The notes under the pieces are model-generated. The model saw only the letters and a list, made by a program, of their open reading frames with translations. It searched no databases and had not been told where the DNA came from. Of a stretch of 64,000 nt of DNA, positions 1 to 8,422 are shown piece after piece. Position numbers and translations under genes: made by a program. The stretch comes from Sphingomonadales bacterium (GTDB taxonomy: Bacteria; Pseudomonadota; Alphaproteobacteria; Sphingomonadales; Sphingomonadaceae). Position 1 is the first letter of the stretch. Each line of letters opens with the position of its first letter. The DNA lies in contig JADJGU010000001.1 in the NCBI GenBank assembly GCA_016707885.1, positions 620,001 through 684,000 on the forward strand, written 5' to 3'.

Positions 1-45
1 GGAGGTCAGTTGCGATATCGAATGCGTACATGCTTGCCCAGATAG

Positions 46-447
46 TCAATCGAGCCGGACTTTACCACGGCCCTTCTTGATTTCCCCCCGCCCCTTTTTG
101 GCATCGACGCGTTTGGCCTTGGATGCCTTGCTCGGCTTTGTCTTGATCCGCGGGGCCTCCCGAACGAACGCCTGATCGATCAGGCGGATGATGCGCGCGC
201 GGGCCTCTGCCCGGTTGGCCTCTCTTGTACGGTGTTCGCGCGCGGTGACGATCAACTCTCCCGACGATGTCATCTTGCTGCCTGCAAGGGTTTTCAGTTT
301 GCGATAAGCATAGGGCGGAAGGCCCAATCGGAACACATCGACCCGCAACTGGCACGCGGTTGCCACCTTGTTGACATTCTGCCCGCCCGGACCGGTCGAT
401 GCCAGAAAGGTCTCTTCAAGCAGTTCCTCGGGCAGTTCAAACGGCAT
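46..447 (-). CDS. arfB: Alternative ribosome-rescue factor ArfB (peptidyl-tRNA hydrolase)
   Basis: Small release-factor-like protein of about 133 residues that hydrolyses peptidyl-tRNA on ribosomes stalled without a stop codon. The GGQ catalytic motif lies at residues 21-23 in the context TGPGGQNVNK, and the C-terminal 30 residues are a Lys/Arg-rich tail (repeated KKGRG). In the family this tail enters the empty mRNA channel. The frame stays open upstream to 516, but that part overlaps the preceding dioxygenase gene and does not resemble the family, so the start at 447 (MPFELPEE) was chosen; only a weak GAAG lies upstream. It is the last gene of a minus-strand run with the dioxygenase, wrbA and pirin. 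Confidence 0.9.
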   Translation of the reverse strand: MPFELPEELLEETFLASTGPGGQNVNKVATACQLRVDVFRLGLPPYAYRKLKTLAGSKMTSSGELIVTAREHRTREANRAEARARIIRLIDQAFVREAPRIKTKPSKASKAKRVDAKKGRGEIKKGRGKVRLD

Positions 448-478
448 ATCTTCATTTAGGCCGCAGCTGACCACGGCG

Positions 479-1270
479 CTAGTCGAAACGCCATGCATCC
501 ATCGCGAGCACGCCATATTCGACGCTGGCGTGCAGCTTGGTAGCCTTACTCACAGTTCCTCCTGCGCCCAATGCCACGAACAATGGCAGGATATGGTCCA
601 TAGTTGGGTGATTGTCGGAGCCGTGCGGCGCGTGTCCAATCGCGCCGAGTACCGCATCGTGGCCGCCAGCCATCAATTGCCTATCGAGCCAGCCGAGGAA
701 ATCCGTTACCCAAGGTTGCGTAGGCGCATCGGCCGCATAGCCGCCTCGGAAAAGTGCATGCAGATTGTGCGTAATCGCGCCTGATCCGATAACGAGGACG
801 TTGTCGTCGCGCAGCGCCTCCAGCGCCAGACCCAGCCGATAATGATAGTCCGGCGTAGCACGCGAGTTGATCGAGACCTGCACCACCGGAATATCGGCAT
901 TGGGCCATGCCAGCATCAACGGCGTCCATGTGCCATGATCGAACCCCCGTTCGGGATCGAGCCGGTTGGCAATATCGGCGTCGCCCAGAATTCTGGCTAT
1001 GCGTTGCGCCAGTTCCGGCGAACCGGGAGCCGGATAGCGCATACGGTAAAGTTCGTCAGGAAAACCGCCAAAGTCGTGGATGGTTCCCGGTTGTTCGGCA
1101 GAGGTAATCGACGCCAGTGGTTCGTCATGATGCGCCGAGATCATGACGATGGCGTCCGGCCGTGTCGGCAGCTCGCCTGCCAGCCCGGCCAGAAAATGCC
1201 GGGCTGGCGTGTCGTCAATCACTATGGTTGGCGCACCATGCGAAACGAATAAGGCGGGCTGCCTGGTCAT
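479..1270 (-). CDS. DODA-type extradiol ring-opening dioxygenase (LigB superfamily)
   Basis: A 263-residue class III extradiol dioxygenase-like protein, similar in layout to YgiD/4,5-DOPA dioxygenase. Candidate iron-binding or catalytic histidines are His11 (SHGAPT), His47/His48 (SAHHDEP), His112 (FDHGTWTP) and His168 (GAITHNLH). The family opens catechol-type rings using non-haem iron; the substrate here is unknown. The start lies 3 bases after the wrbA stop, so the two genes are very probably co-transcribed. Together with WrbA and the pirin it suggests a small module for handling quinones or catechols. Confidence 0.88.
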   Translation of the reverse strand: MTRQPALFVSHGAPTIVIDDTPARHFLAGLAGELPTRPDAIVMISAHHDEPLASITSAEQPGTIHDFGGFPDELYRMRYPAPGSPELAQRIARILGDADIANRLDPERGFDHGTWTPLMLAWPNADIPVVQVSINSRATPDYHYRLGLALEALRDDNVLVIGSGAITHNLHALFRGGYAADAPTQPWVTDFLGWLDRQLMAGGHDAVLGAIGHAPHGSDNHPTMDHILPLFVALGAGGTVSKATKLHASVEYGVLAMDAWRFD

Positions 1271-1273
1271 GAT

Positions 1274-1873
1274 TCAGCCGAACAGCTTTGCTGCGGTGTT
1301 GGCAACGCGGCGACCAAGATAGCGCGCGCCTTCAAGTTCGGTCTCGCTTGGCTGGCGGCTGCCATCGCCATTGGCAATCGTAGTCGCGCCATAGGGCGCT
1401 CCGCCGACCACCTCGTCATTTCGCATCTGCCCGGCAAAGCCGTAATCGAGACCGACGATGGTCATGCCGAAATGCAGCAGGTTGGTGAGGATTGAGAACA
1501 AGGTCGTTTCCTGCCCACCATGCTGGGTAGCGCTGGAAGTAAAGGCCGCGCCGACCTTGCCATTCAGTTCGCCACGCGCCCAGACGCCCCCGGCCGTGTC
1601 CCAGAACGCCGCCATCTGGCTCGACATCCGTCCGAAACGGGTGCCCGTGCCGACGATGATTGCGTCATAGTCTTTGAGTCTCTCGATAGTGGCAACCGGG
1701 GCAGCCTGATCGAGTTTGAAATGCGCGGCTTGTGCGATCTCGAGCGGCGCGGTTTCGGGAACGCGTTTCACATCGACGGTCGCGCCGGTTTCACGCGCAC
1801 CTTCGGCAATGGCGTTGGCCATGGTCTCGATATGGCCATAGCTGGAATAATAGAGGACGAGGACTTTGGGCAT
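1274..1873 (-). CDS. wrbA: NAD(P)H:quinone oxidoreductase, WrbA family
   Basis: A 199-residue flavodoxin-fold protein with the FMN phosphate loop at the N-terminus (YYSSYGHIETMA, residues 8-19) and the typical WrbA segments GTGTRFG and SSATQHGGQET. WrbA reduces quinones by two electrons in the cytoplasm and so avoids semiquinone radicals. Length is normal for the family. It lies between the pirin gene (separated by 63 bases holding a GC-rich hairpin) and the dioxygenase gene, consistent with an oxidative or quinone stress operon. Confidence 0.95.
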   Translation of the reverse strand: MPKVLVLYYSSYGHIETMANAIAEGARETGATVDVKRVPETAPLEIAQAAHFKLDQAAPVATIERLKDYDAIIVGTGTRFGRMSSQMAAFWDTAGGVWARGELNGKVGAAFTSSATQHGGQETTLFSILTNLLHFGMTIVGLDYGFAGQMRNDEVVGGAPYGATTIANGDGSRQPSETELEGARYLGRRVANTAAKLFG

Positions 1874-1897
1874 AAGATGGTTCTTTCTGGAAAAGGC

Positions 1898-1923
1898 CCC
1901 TCCTCCACGGCGGGAGGAGGGGT
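1898..1923. repeat. GC-rich palindrome, dispersed repeat family A (copy 1)
   Basis: Perfect 10-bp inverted repeat CCCCTCCTCC / GGAGGAGGGG with a 6-base loop, between the pirin stop and the wrbA start. It continues into a GGGG-rich flank resembling the flanks of copies near 10174, 28786 and 35997-36092. No T-tract follows, so it is not a typical intrinsic terminator, though the hairpin could modulate readthrough from the pirin gene into wrbA. Confidence 0.7.
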
Positions 1924-1936
1924 TCAGGGGGGAGGG

Positions 1937-2650
1937 TTAGTCAGCGTCTACAAGGACGATTTCGCTGTCTTCGATGGCGCTTATGGTGGTCGTTCCCGCA
2001 GTGATCGCCACGCCGTCACGGGCGTTGGCGCGCTGACCATCTATGTCGATGGCACCCGTGGCAGGAACCAGATAGGCGTAACGCCGGTCGCCGACCTGAT
2101 AGGTCAGGCTCTCGCCTGCCTTCAAAGTCGCACCGAGCACCCGCGCATCGGTGCGGATGGGGAGTGCATCGCTATCTTCTTCAAAGCCGCTGGCCAGCAC
2201 CTGCCAAGCACCGGAACGGTCACTTTTGGGGAAGGGTTTGGTACCCCAACTGGGCGCGCCACCGGTCCGCTTCGGCACGATCCAGATCTGGAATAGCGTC
2301 GTTGCCTCATCCTCCAGATTATATTCGGCGTGGCGGATGCCAGTACCAGCGCTCATCACCTGCACATCGCCCGCAGCGGTGCGGCCTTTGTTCCCCAGGC
2401 TATCCTGATGGGTAATTGCGCCAGTGCGGATATAGGTGATGATTTGCATGTCCGCATGGGGATGCGGAGGGAAACCGGTTTGCGGCTGGATGATGTCATC
2501 ATTCCAGACACGAAGGCTGCCCCAGCTCATGCGATCCGGGTCATGGTAATTGGCAAAAGAGAAATGGTGATGGGCATCCAGCCAGCCATGATTGGCCCCG
2601 CCAAGGCTGGCGAAGGGGCGGATTTCTACCTTTGCTTTGCTGTCGATCAT
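1937..2650 (-). CDS. Pirin family protein (YhaK-like bicupin)
   Basis: A 237-residue bicupin. The metal ligands of pirins are visible: His63 and His65 (PPHPHADMQ), His107 and Glu109 (TGIRHAEYN). Bacterial pirins can act as quercetin 2,3-dioxygenases or redox sensors, so the exact role stays open. It is the first gene of the minus-strand run and is transcribed divergently from a LysR regulator, with a perfect 17-bp palindrome in the gap. LysR control is inferred from that layout. Confidence 0.93.
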   Translation of the reverse strand: MIDSKAKVEIRPFASLGGANHGWLDAHHHFSFANYHDPDRMSWGSLRVWNDDIIQPQTGFPPHPHADMQIITYIRTGAITHQDSLGNKGRTAAGDVQVMSAGTGIRHAEYNLEDEATTLFQIWIVPKRTGGAPSWGTKPFPKSDRSGAWQVLASGFEEDSDALPIRTDARVLGATLKAGESLTYQVGDRRYAYLVPATGAIDIDGQRANARDGVAITAGTTTISAIEDSEIVLVDAD

Positions 2651-2718
2651 CGGAATGCTCCTGATTTCTGTGTTGCCGCCAAAATAGGTCTATGAATTGG
2701 GATTGAAATAGAAACATT

Positions 2719-2735
2719 GGAAACTTATTGTTTCC
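2719..2735. promoter_or_regulatory. Probable LysR-type operator between pirin and LysR genes
   Basis: The intergenic region contains the perfect palindrome GGAAAC-TTATT-GTTTCC. It lies 5 bases before the LysR ATG and about 70 bases upstream of the pirin start. LysR regulators usually bind an imperfect dyad with a T-N11-A core in the shared promoter of the divergent gene. The spacing and placement fit autoregulation plus control of the pirin operon. Confidence 0.6.
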
Positions 2736-2739
2736 ATAT

Positions 2740-3636
2740 ATGCGATTACCTGACTATGAAGCCTGGAGCATTTTCGCCGCCGTTGCGACTGAAGGCGGCT
2801 TTTCCCGCGCCGCGGAATTGCTGGGCCTTTCCAAGGCGACGGTATCCAAGGCCGTCTCCCGTCTGGAGGCGCAACTGGGCGCGCCGCTATTCCACCGAAC
2901 CTCGCGGCGTTTGGTATTAAGCGAGAGCGGCGTGTCGCTGCTCGAGCAGGCAAAAGCGATTGTTGCGGCAGGCGAGGCCGCCGAGGAAGCGGCGCGCGAT
3001 GAGGCAAGCGAACCGGTCGGCCTGATCCGCCTCGCCGCACCGATGAGCTATGGCATCAGCCGCGTTGCACCTTTGCTCTCCGAATTTCTGTGCAGCCATC
3101 GCGGCATCAGCATCGACATGCATCTGTCCGATGCCAAGGTCGATCTGATCGGCGAGCGCTTTGATCTGGCACTGCGCATCGGCGCACTCCCCGACAGTTC
3201 CCTCAGGGCGAGGCGATTGCGCGGCGTGACAGGCTATGTCCTCGCCAGCCCTGATTATCTTGCGCAAAACGGCGAGCCACGCCATCCCGCCCAACTGGGC
3301 GAGCATCGCTGCCTCAGCTACTCGCTCGCCTCCAATCCGGAGAGCATGCGGTTCACCGGCCCCGACGGCAGCGAAACAGTAGTGCGCCTGTCCGGGCCGC
3401 TGCGCGTCAACAATGGCGAAGCGATGTTGCCTGCCCTATGTGCGGGTCTTGGCATCGGCATGTTACCGGATTTTATTTGCGAAAAAGAAATCGAAGCCGG
3501 GCGGTTGAAGCCGATATTGCAGGGCTGGAAAACCGCGCCCATCGCCATCCACATCGTCACCCCGCCGAGCACCTTCCGCCCGCGCCGGGTGACAGCATTG
3601 ATCGACTTTCTGGCGGAGAAATTGTCGGCGACCTGA
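2740..3636 (+). CDS. LysR family transcriptional regulator
   Basis: A 298-residue LysR-type regulator. The winged helix-turn-helix occupies about residues 3-62 (YEAWSIFAAVATEGGFSRAA, then SKATVSKAVSRLE), followed by a substrate-binding domain. The ATG at 2740 (MRLPDYEAW) was chosen over an in-frame TTG at 2728 because the family aligns from the MRLPDYE segment and 2728 lies inside the palindromic operator. Divergent to the pirin-wrbA-dioxygenase-arfB run, which it probably controls. The inducer is unknown, possibly a quinone or other electrophile. Confidence 0.93.
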   Translation: MRLPDYEAWSIFAAVATEGGFSRAAELLGLSKATVSKAVSRLEAQLGAPLFHRTSRRLVLSESGVSLLEQAKAIVAAGEAAEEAARDEASEPVGLIRLAAPMSYGISRVAPLLSEFLCSHRGISIDMHLSDAKVDLIGERFDLALRIGALPDSSLRARRLRGVTGYVLASPDYLAQNGEPRHPAQLGEHRCLSYSLASNPESMRFTGPDGSETVVRLSGPLRVNNGEAMLPALCAGLGIGMLPDFICEKEIEAGRLKPILQGWKTAPIAIHIVTPPSTFRPRRVTALIDFLAEKLSAT

Positions 3637-4044
3637 TCAGTTCCGCTTGCGAAACGGCCAGTCGGTTACTTCACCCACCCACAAGGCCAGCCAGATGATC
3701 AGCGGTTGCGCCGCGAGGCGCGGGCCGTGATACCACCAGCTCATCGTCTCGCCGCCCATCGCGATATTGTTGATGGCATGGTTGAAATTGGCCGGCCAGA
3801 CGCACAGCGCATAGAGCGCAAGGCCGATACCTGCCGCCGGTCGCGCCCAGCTGATCCATGCACGCGGGATAAGCAGACCAATCACCCCGGCCAATTCGGC
3901 AACACCCGTCAGCGCGACAACTTCCACCGGATAGGGAACCCATTGCGGCGTAATTGCCAGAAACACCTCTGGATTGCGCAAATGCGCCACTCCGGCAAAA
4001 GCATAGAATGAAGCCAGCAGCACCCGCAGCGCGGTGCGGATCAT
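3637..4044 (-). CDS. DoxX family membrane protein
   Basis: A 135-residue integral membrane protein with four hydrophobic segments and the DoxX-type start (LASFYAFAGVAHLRNPEVF). DoxX-like proteins are small four-helix membrane proteins; some are tied to thiosulfate:quinone oxidoreductase or thiol stress, but this branch has no assigned reaction. Its start overlaps the stop of the LD-carboxypeptidase gene by 4 bases (ATGA), so the two are translationally coupled. Its stop abuts that of the convergent LysR gene. Confidence 0.87.
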   Translation of the reverse strand: MIRTALRVLLASFYAFAGVAHLRNPEVFLAITPQWVPYPVEVVALTGVAELAGVIGLLIPRAWISWARPAAGIGLALYALCVWPANFNHAINNIAMGGETMSWWYHGPRLAAQPLIIWLALWVGEVTDWPFRKRN

Positions 4045-5066
4045 GCGACAGCAGACTCCAGCAGTCGCAATGTTCCGGCGTCTGCGTCAATCTCGGCAAG
4101 CACGCCCTGCGGAATCGTGAACTGGTCAGAAATATGGCCGAACCAAGCCCCTTCGAACGCCGGTATGCCCAGCGGTTCGAAATGCTGGCGCAAAATTGAA
4201 TTGAGCGTGAAACTGCTGCCTTCGGAATTGCGGCAGTTGGTGCATTGCCCGAAGACGACGCCAGCCAACCCCTTGAGCACGCCCGCCTGCCCCAATTGGG
4301 TCAGCATGCGGTCGATGCGATATTCGGCTTCATCGATATCCTCGAGAAACAGGATCGCACCGGTAAAATCGGGCAGATAGGGTGTGCCCGCAAGCGCGGT
4401 CAGCACGGTGAGATTGCCGCCGAGCAATTGCCCCTGCGCCTTGCCGCCACGGATCTTGATCGTCCGCCAGCGCCGTTGCACAAGCCGGTCTTCGGTCGCC
4501 TTGGGATTTTCAAACAAGGGCGTCGCCGCGTCAAAGGCAATGCCCTTGAAGCTTTCAACCGAGGCCTTGCCCCAGGCGCTGCTGGCATTGGGTCCATGCA
4601 GCGTCACCGCCCCACCCTTGGCCGCGATTGCCATGTGCAGCGCAGTAATGTCGCTATAGCCGATCAGGAATTTGGGATTGGCCCGCACCACATCCCAATC
4701 GACAAAGGGCAAGGCCCGCGCCGCACCCCATCCGCCGCGCACGGCGAAGATGGCCTTCACATCCTTGTCGGCGAACATCGTGTTGATATCCGACGCGCGT
4801 TCCCTGTCCTGCCCCGCGAGATAGCCATAGCGTTTGAGCAGATTGGGCGCGCGCTTAGGCACCAGCCCCATCGCCCGGATCGCTTCCTCGACCAGCACCA
4901 GATCGAACGGATCGTCGCTCGCCGAGGCGGGTTCGATCAGGCCGATGATGTCGCCGGGTTTAATGCGGGGTGGCTTGATCCGCTTACCTGAAGTGGGAGC
5001 CGCGTACACGGCACCATTCAAGCCAGGCAGGGCCGGCGCCGCCATCAGCGCCGCCAGCCCCGTCAT
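4041..5066 (-). CDS. Muramoyltetrapeptide LD-carboxypeptidase (peptidase family S66)
   Basis: S66-family serine peptidase that removes the terminal D-Ala from the peptidoglycan tetrapeptide during recycling. The nucleophile is probably Ser138 in LIGYSDITALH. The GDIIGLIEPASAS segment and the AVRGGWGAARALP turn are family signatures. The first ATG (5066) cuts into the export signal: the frame upstream of it reads LTPSRRTIM, a twin-arginine motif, and a CTG at 5090 overlapping the stop of the TonB receptor has a good AGAGG 7 bases upstream, whereas the ATG has none. Export by Tat and a CTG start are therefore plausible; see findings. Confidence 0.9.
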   Translation of the reverse strand: MTGLAALMAAPALPGLNGAVYAAPTSGKRIKPPRIKPGDIIGLIEPASASDDPFDLVLVEEAIRAMGLVPKRAPNLLKRYGYLAGQDRERASDINTMFADKDVKAIFAVRGGWGAARALPFVDWDVVRANPKFLIGYSDITALHMAIAAKGGAVTLHGPNASSAWGKASVESFKGIAFDAATPLFENPKATEDRLVQRRWRTIKIRGGKAQGQLLGGNLTVLTALAGTPYLPDFTGAILFLEDIDEAEYRIDRMLTQLGQAGVLKGLAGVVFGQCTNCRNSEGSSFTLNSILRQHFEPLGIPAFEGAWFGHISDQFTIPQGVLAEIDADAGTLRLLESAVA

Positions 5067-5086
5067 GATCGTTCGACGCGACGGCG

Positions 5087-8071
5087 TCAGAACTTTGCCT
5101 CTACGCCAATAGTGAACGAACGGCCGCGTGGATCGGCCACACGAGGCTCCCAGCTGCTGCCAGCACCGCTGTTGCTGTCATAGGTGATTGCAAATGGCGG
5201 ATCGGTATCGAACAGGTTCTTGATACCTCCGGTCAGCTTGAAGCGTTCGTCAATACTATAGCTGGCTGACATGTTGTAGATCACATAGTTTTTGACGCGG
5301 GCATTGAAATCCGGGCGCGTACTCGACCGCGGAATGGCGGTATTGTTCTTATACCCGTTGCGGAAGATTTGCGACAAGGTGAAGGTGAAGTCGTCATTGG
5401 TGTAAGACAGGAAGGCATTGTGCTTCCACTTAAGACCAAGGTCGCCGCCATAGGTGAAGACACCGATCAGGCTGGAACCATAAGGCGACGCCGGCAGGAA
5501 CTTTTCCTTCTTTTTGAGCAAATAGGTTCCGTCCATTCCGGCAGAAACCTCACCACCCAACGCATCAAAACCGGCGCGCAACGAAACTTCGAGACCCTGC
5601 GTGCGTCGCGATCCGATATTGTCGGCGCGAAGGTCGAGCAGCGTGATGATGCCGTTGGTGCGAATCACCCGATCGGGGAAATCGGCAATGTTGTCGAGCA
5701 ACTGCCGGATAGTCAGCGAACCGATGGTATCATCGACCGCAATAGACCAGAAATCCACCGATGCGCTAATACGCGATGTGGGCTGCAAAACAACGCCAAC
5801 CGAATATTGCTCGGATGTCTCTGGCCCGAGGTTTAGATTGCCGCCCGTCAGCGAGTCAGGCGTGATGGGCGCACAACCCGGCGTGACGCCGGTCGTTCCA
5901 CCAGCAGGGCATGTAGTCGGGTCGGTCAATGAGTTGCCCGGGTTGGGTGATTGGGTGACGCCATTGAAAATCTGGTTGAATGCGGGCACGCGGAAACCCG
6001 TGTTATAGGACGCGCGGAACATCAACCAATCGGCGGGACGGAATCTGGCCGAAACTTTCGGATTAACGGTCGTGCCAAAGCCGGAATAATCGTCCAAACG
6101 AACTGCGCCGGTGACTTCAAGCATGTCGAAAATCGGCAGAAGCAACTCGCCATACACGGCTTTCACAGTGCGATTCTTGGGCGTCAAAGCATTTACGTTA
6201 TCGAATGCCACGTTGAAAATTTCCGGCTGGTTCAAAGCAGCCGCAGCCGAACCGTTAAAGCTGTAGGTTTCCTTACGATAATCGGCACCTAACGCTACTT
6301 GTACTGCACCGCCTGGCAAATCGAACAACGATCCGGATATTGAAGCATCAAATTGTTTCACTTCGTATTGACCGCCGTACAGCGTGGTGCCTTCCGCAGA
6401 TATCGCATCAAGTGCCGCCAGTGCCGCATCGGTTTGATTCAAAGAGAATGGATTGAGAATCCCGCTGTTAAGTAGGCCAACAATGCCCGGCGCGGTCGCA
6501 CCAGGGGCAATCGGAGCACGTGGGTCAAGCCCACCGTTAACAGCGCCAGCAACGCCGGATGCGTTGGCTGCTGCAGTGCTGGAGAAAACGCCGCGATAAT
6601 GATATCCCGTGCCCAGAACCGATTTAGCTTCGCTCTTCGCATAAGAACCGCCTGCCCGATAATCCCAGCCTTCGAACAACGGGCCTTCGATATTCAATCC
6701 GGCGCGCAGTGATTTGGTGTTGGTTTCATACTCTCGACGGTCGCCCGCAATGTTGCGCCAGCGATAAGCGATCGGCTTGCCATAATTGGCTGCAATCGCT
6801 GGGAATACTGCGACAAGTCGGTTGTAAATATCGTTGTAAGTTGTCGCTGTTGTTGCATTCAGCGGATAATAAAGCGGCATTGTTGTCGCGTTGATCGAAT
6901 ATTGGTTGTTAGAAAAACGCTTTGCCGAATCTGCGTCGGAACCGGTGACTTCGGCTGAAATCCGATGATCCCCAAGCGCCAGCGTTGCTTTACCATAGTA
7001 AGTTAGCGTTTGAAGCGGCTGCTGCAATGTTGCAGCTTGGCCTGTATCCCATGCGCACGCAAACCGGGCACCCGGAATAGCCCAGAGTACTTCGTCATAT
7101 GCCATGCCGCCGTCCATGCTGTCGCAACCCGCGCCACCAGGCAAATCAAGGAAGTTGATACCGCCGTCGGCGCGAACTGTCGAACCGGGCAGAAGCAAAC
7201 CGGGAAGGAAAGTCGAGTTCGTTGTCGTCGTAGCGCCCAGCAAAGAACCGGTCGGTGCAAAGATACTGTTCGGATTGGCAGGGAATGCAGTCGCGATCGG
7301 CGTTCCGCGCGTATCGACAGACAGGCCGCGATTAGGCTGGTTACCATTTACGAAGCTCCGGTCCTTGCCGTAAAGTACGCCGTTCCAGCTTTTGCTGACC
7401 GCCGCCATGACGTTGAAACCATCTTCGTCAATGTCGCCATAGCCCACCGTGCCTGAAAGCCGGTAGATTGGGCTATCGCCTGCTTCGGTGATGTCTACAA
7501 ATCCGTTCAGCGCGACGCCCTGGAAATTGGATTTGGTGATGAAGTTGATGACGCCACCAATTGCATCGGTACCGTAAATTGCCGAGGCCCCATCTTTGAG
7601 CACTTCGATCCGTTCAATGGCTGCGAATGGCACCTGATTAACGTCTACGGCTCCGCCACCGATACCGTGCGCGGCAACCCGGCGACCGTTCAGCAGTACC
7701 AATGTCGAACCAGAGCCTTGACCACGCAGGTTGGCAGCCGACAAACCGTTGTTGCCACCACGCGCCGCGCCTGAGACAACATCCGAGTTCGACGCCAGAT
7801 TGTCGGCGCCATTACCGTTGCTGGTCAGGAACGAAATCAACTGCTCGGGGCTGTTAATCCCTTCACGCGTAATATCATCGGGCGTGATAACGGTTAGTGG
7901 CAGCGGGCTGTTGTTGGGATCGCGCTTGATCCGCGAGCCAGTTACGATGATAGCTTCCCCGCTGCTTTCCGCAACCTTGTCGTCAGCATCGGCGATACCC
8001 GCATCCTGCGCCACCACCGGAGCCGCGAGGCTCGCGGCGCTCAGATATAATGCCAGCTTGTGCAATTTCAT
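5087..8071 (-). CDS. TonB-dependent outer-membrane receptor
   Basis: A 994-residue outer-membrane receptor. Signal peptide at residues 1-21 (ends VVAQDAG), then IIVTGSRIKRDPNNSPLPLTVIT at the start of the plug domain, a plug to about residue 180 including VLLNGRRVA and IERIEVLKDGASAIYG, and a long beta-barrel ending in the terminal Phe needed for BAM assembly. The frame is open upstream to a TTG at 8269, but the ATG at 8071 has a strong GGAGGG site and a signal peptide directly after it. Such sphingomonad receptors import oligomers, siderophores or aromatic compounds. The ligand cannot be told from sequence; a downstream S66 peptidase hints at muropeptides or other peptides, as inference only. 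Confidence 0.93.
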   Translation of the reverse strand: MKLHKLALYLSAASLAAPVVAQDAGIADADDKVAESSGEAIIVTGSRIKRDPNNSPLPLTVITPDDITREGINSPEQLISFLTSNGNGADNLASNSDVVSGAARGGNNGLSAANLRGQGSGSTLVLLNGRRVAAHGIGGGAVDVNQVPFAAIERIEVLKDGASAIYGTDAIGGVINFITKSNFQGVALNGFVDITEAGDSPIYRLSGTVGYGDIDEDGFNVMAAVSKSWNGVLYGKDRSFVNGNQPNRGLSVDTRGTPIATAFPANPNSIFAPTGSLLGATTTTNSTFLPGLLLPGSTVRADGGINFLDLPGGAGCDSMDGGMAYDEVLWAIPGARFACAWDTGQAATLQQPLQTLTYYGKATLALGDHRISAEVTGSDADSAKRFSNNQYSINATTMPLYYPLNATTATTYNDIYNRLVAVFPAIAANYGKPIAYRWRNIAGDRREYETNTKSLRAGLNIEGPLFEGWDYRAGGSYAKSEAKSVLGTGYHYRGVFSSTAAANASGVAGAVNGGLDPRAPIAPGATAPGIVGLLNSGILNPFSLNQTDAALAALDAISAEGTTLYGGQYEVKQFDASISGSLFDLPGGAVQVALGADYRKETYSFNGSAAAALNQPEIFNVAFDNVNALTPKNRTVKAVYGELLLPIFDMLEVTGAVRLDDYSGFGTTVNPKVSARFRPADWLMFRASYNTGFRVPAFNQIFNGVTQSPNPGNSLTDPTTCPAGGTTGVTPGCAPITPDSLTGGNLNLGPETSEQYSVGVVLQPTSRISASVDFWSIAVDDTIGSLTIRQLLDNIADFPDRVIRTNGIITLLDLRADNIGSRRTQGLEVSLRAGFDALGGEVSAGMDGTYLLKKKEKFLPASPYGSSLIGVFTYGGDLGLKWKHNAFLSYTNDDFTFTLSQIFRNGYKNNTAIPRSSTRPDFNARVKNYVIYNMSASYSIDERFKLTGGIKNLFDTDPPFAITYDSNSGAGSSWEPRVADPRGRSFTIGVEAKF

Positions 8072-8422
8072 GTCATAGCCCTCCAGCTCGTGCCGCCCCG
8101 CTGTGCAGTTGCGGCATGTTAAAACCCTGAAAGTTAAGGCTAGCAACGCAATATCCGCTTGGCAAATGGCAATTGGACATAATTTTCGGGTATATTGATG
8201 CGCCCGGCTGAATTTTTTTAACCCCCGCCGAGACTCCGAAACCCTAGGATTTGAGTCACTTTTGTCCAATCCGACTCCCTGCGACTCGCGGCTTCCTGCG
8301 CGTTAAGATGAAATTAACCTTTTCAGTTCATTTCCCTTATGGTTAATAACGATCGATGGCTGCGTCGCCGCTTCGGGCAGCACAGGCATCGGGGGTTGCA
8401 AAAGCAAAGAGGGGCCAGCCGC
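8072..8422. promoter_or_regulatory. 351-bp divergent control region of ctrA and the TonB receptor
   Basis: The longest gene-free stretch of the window. Four GANTC (CcrM methylation) sites occur within 56 bp, at 8232, 8253, 8273 and 8283, followed by a CtrA box at 8303-8317. An AGAGGGG ribosome-binding site lies 8-14 bases before the ctrA ATG. On the other strand GGAGGG precedes the receptor ATG. In Caulobacter the ctrA promoters are controlled by GANTC methylation (with GcrA) and by CtrA itself, and this arrangement matches. Confidence 0.75.
8303..8317 (+). promoter_or_regulatory. CtrA box (TTAA-N7-TTAA) upstream of ctrA
   Basis: Perfect full-length CtrA site: TTAA, gatgaaa, TTAA followed by C, about 105 bp before the ctrA start. 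The spacing of exactly 7 bases is the consensus for CtrA dimer binding. It implies autoregulation, as at the Caulobacter P2 promoter. Confidence 0.8.
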
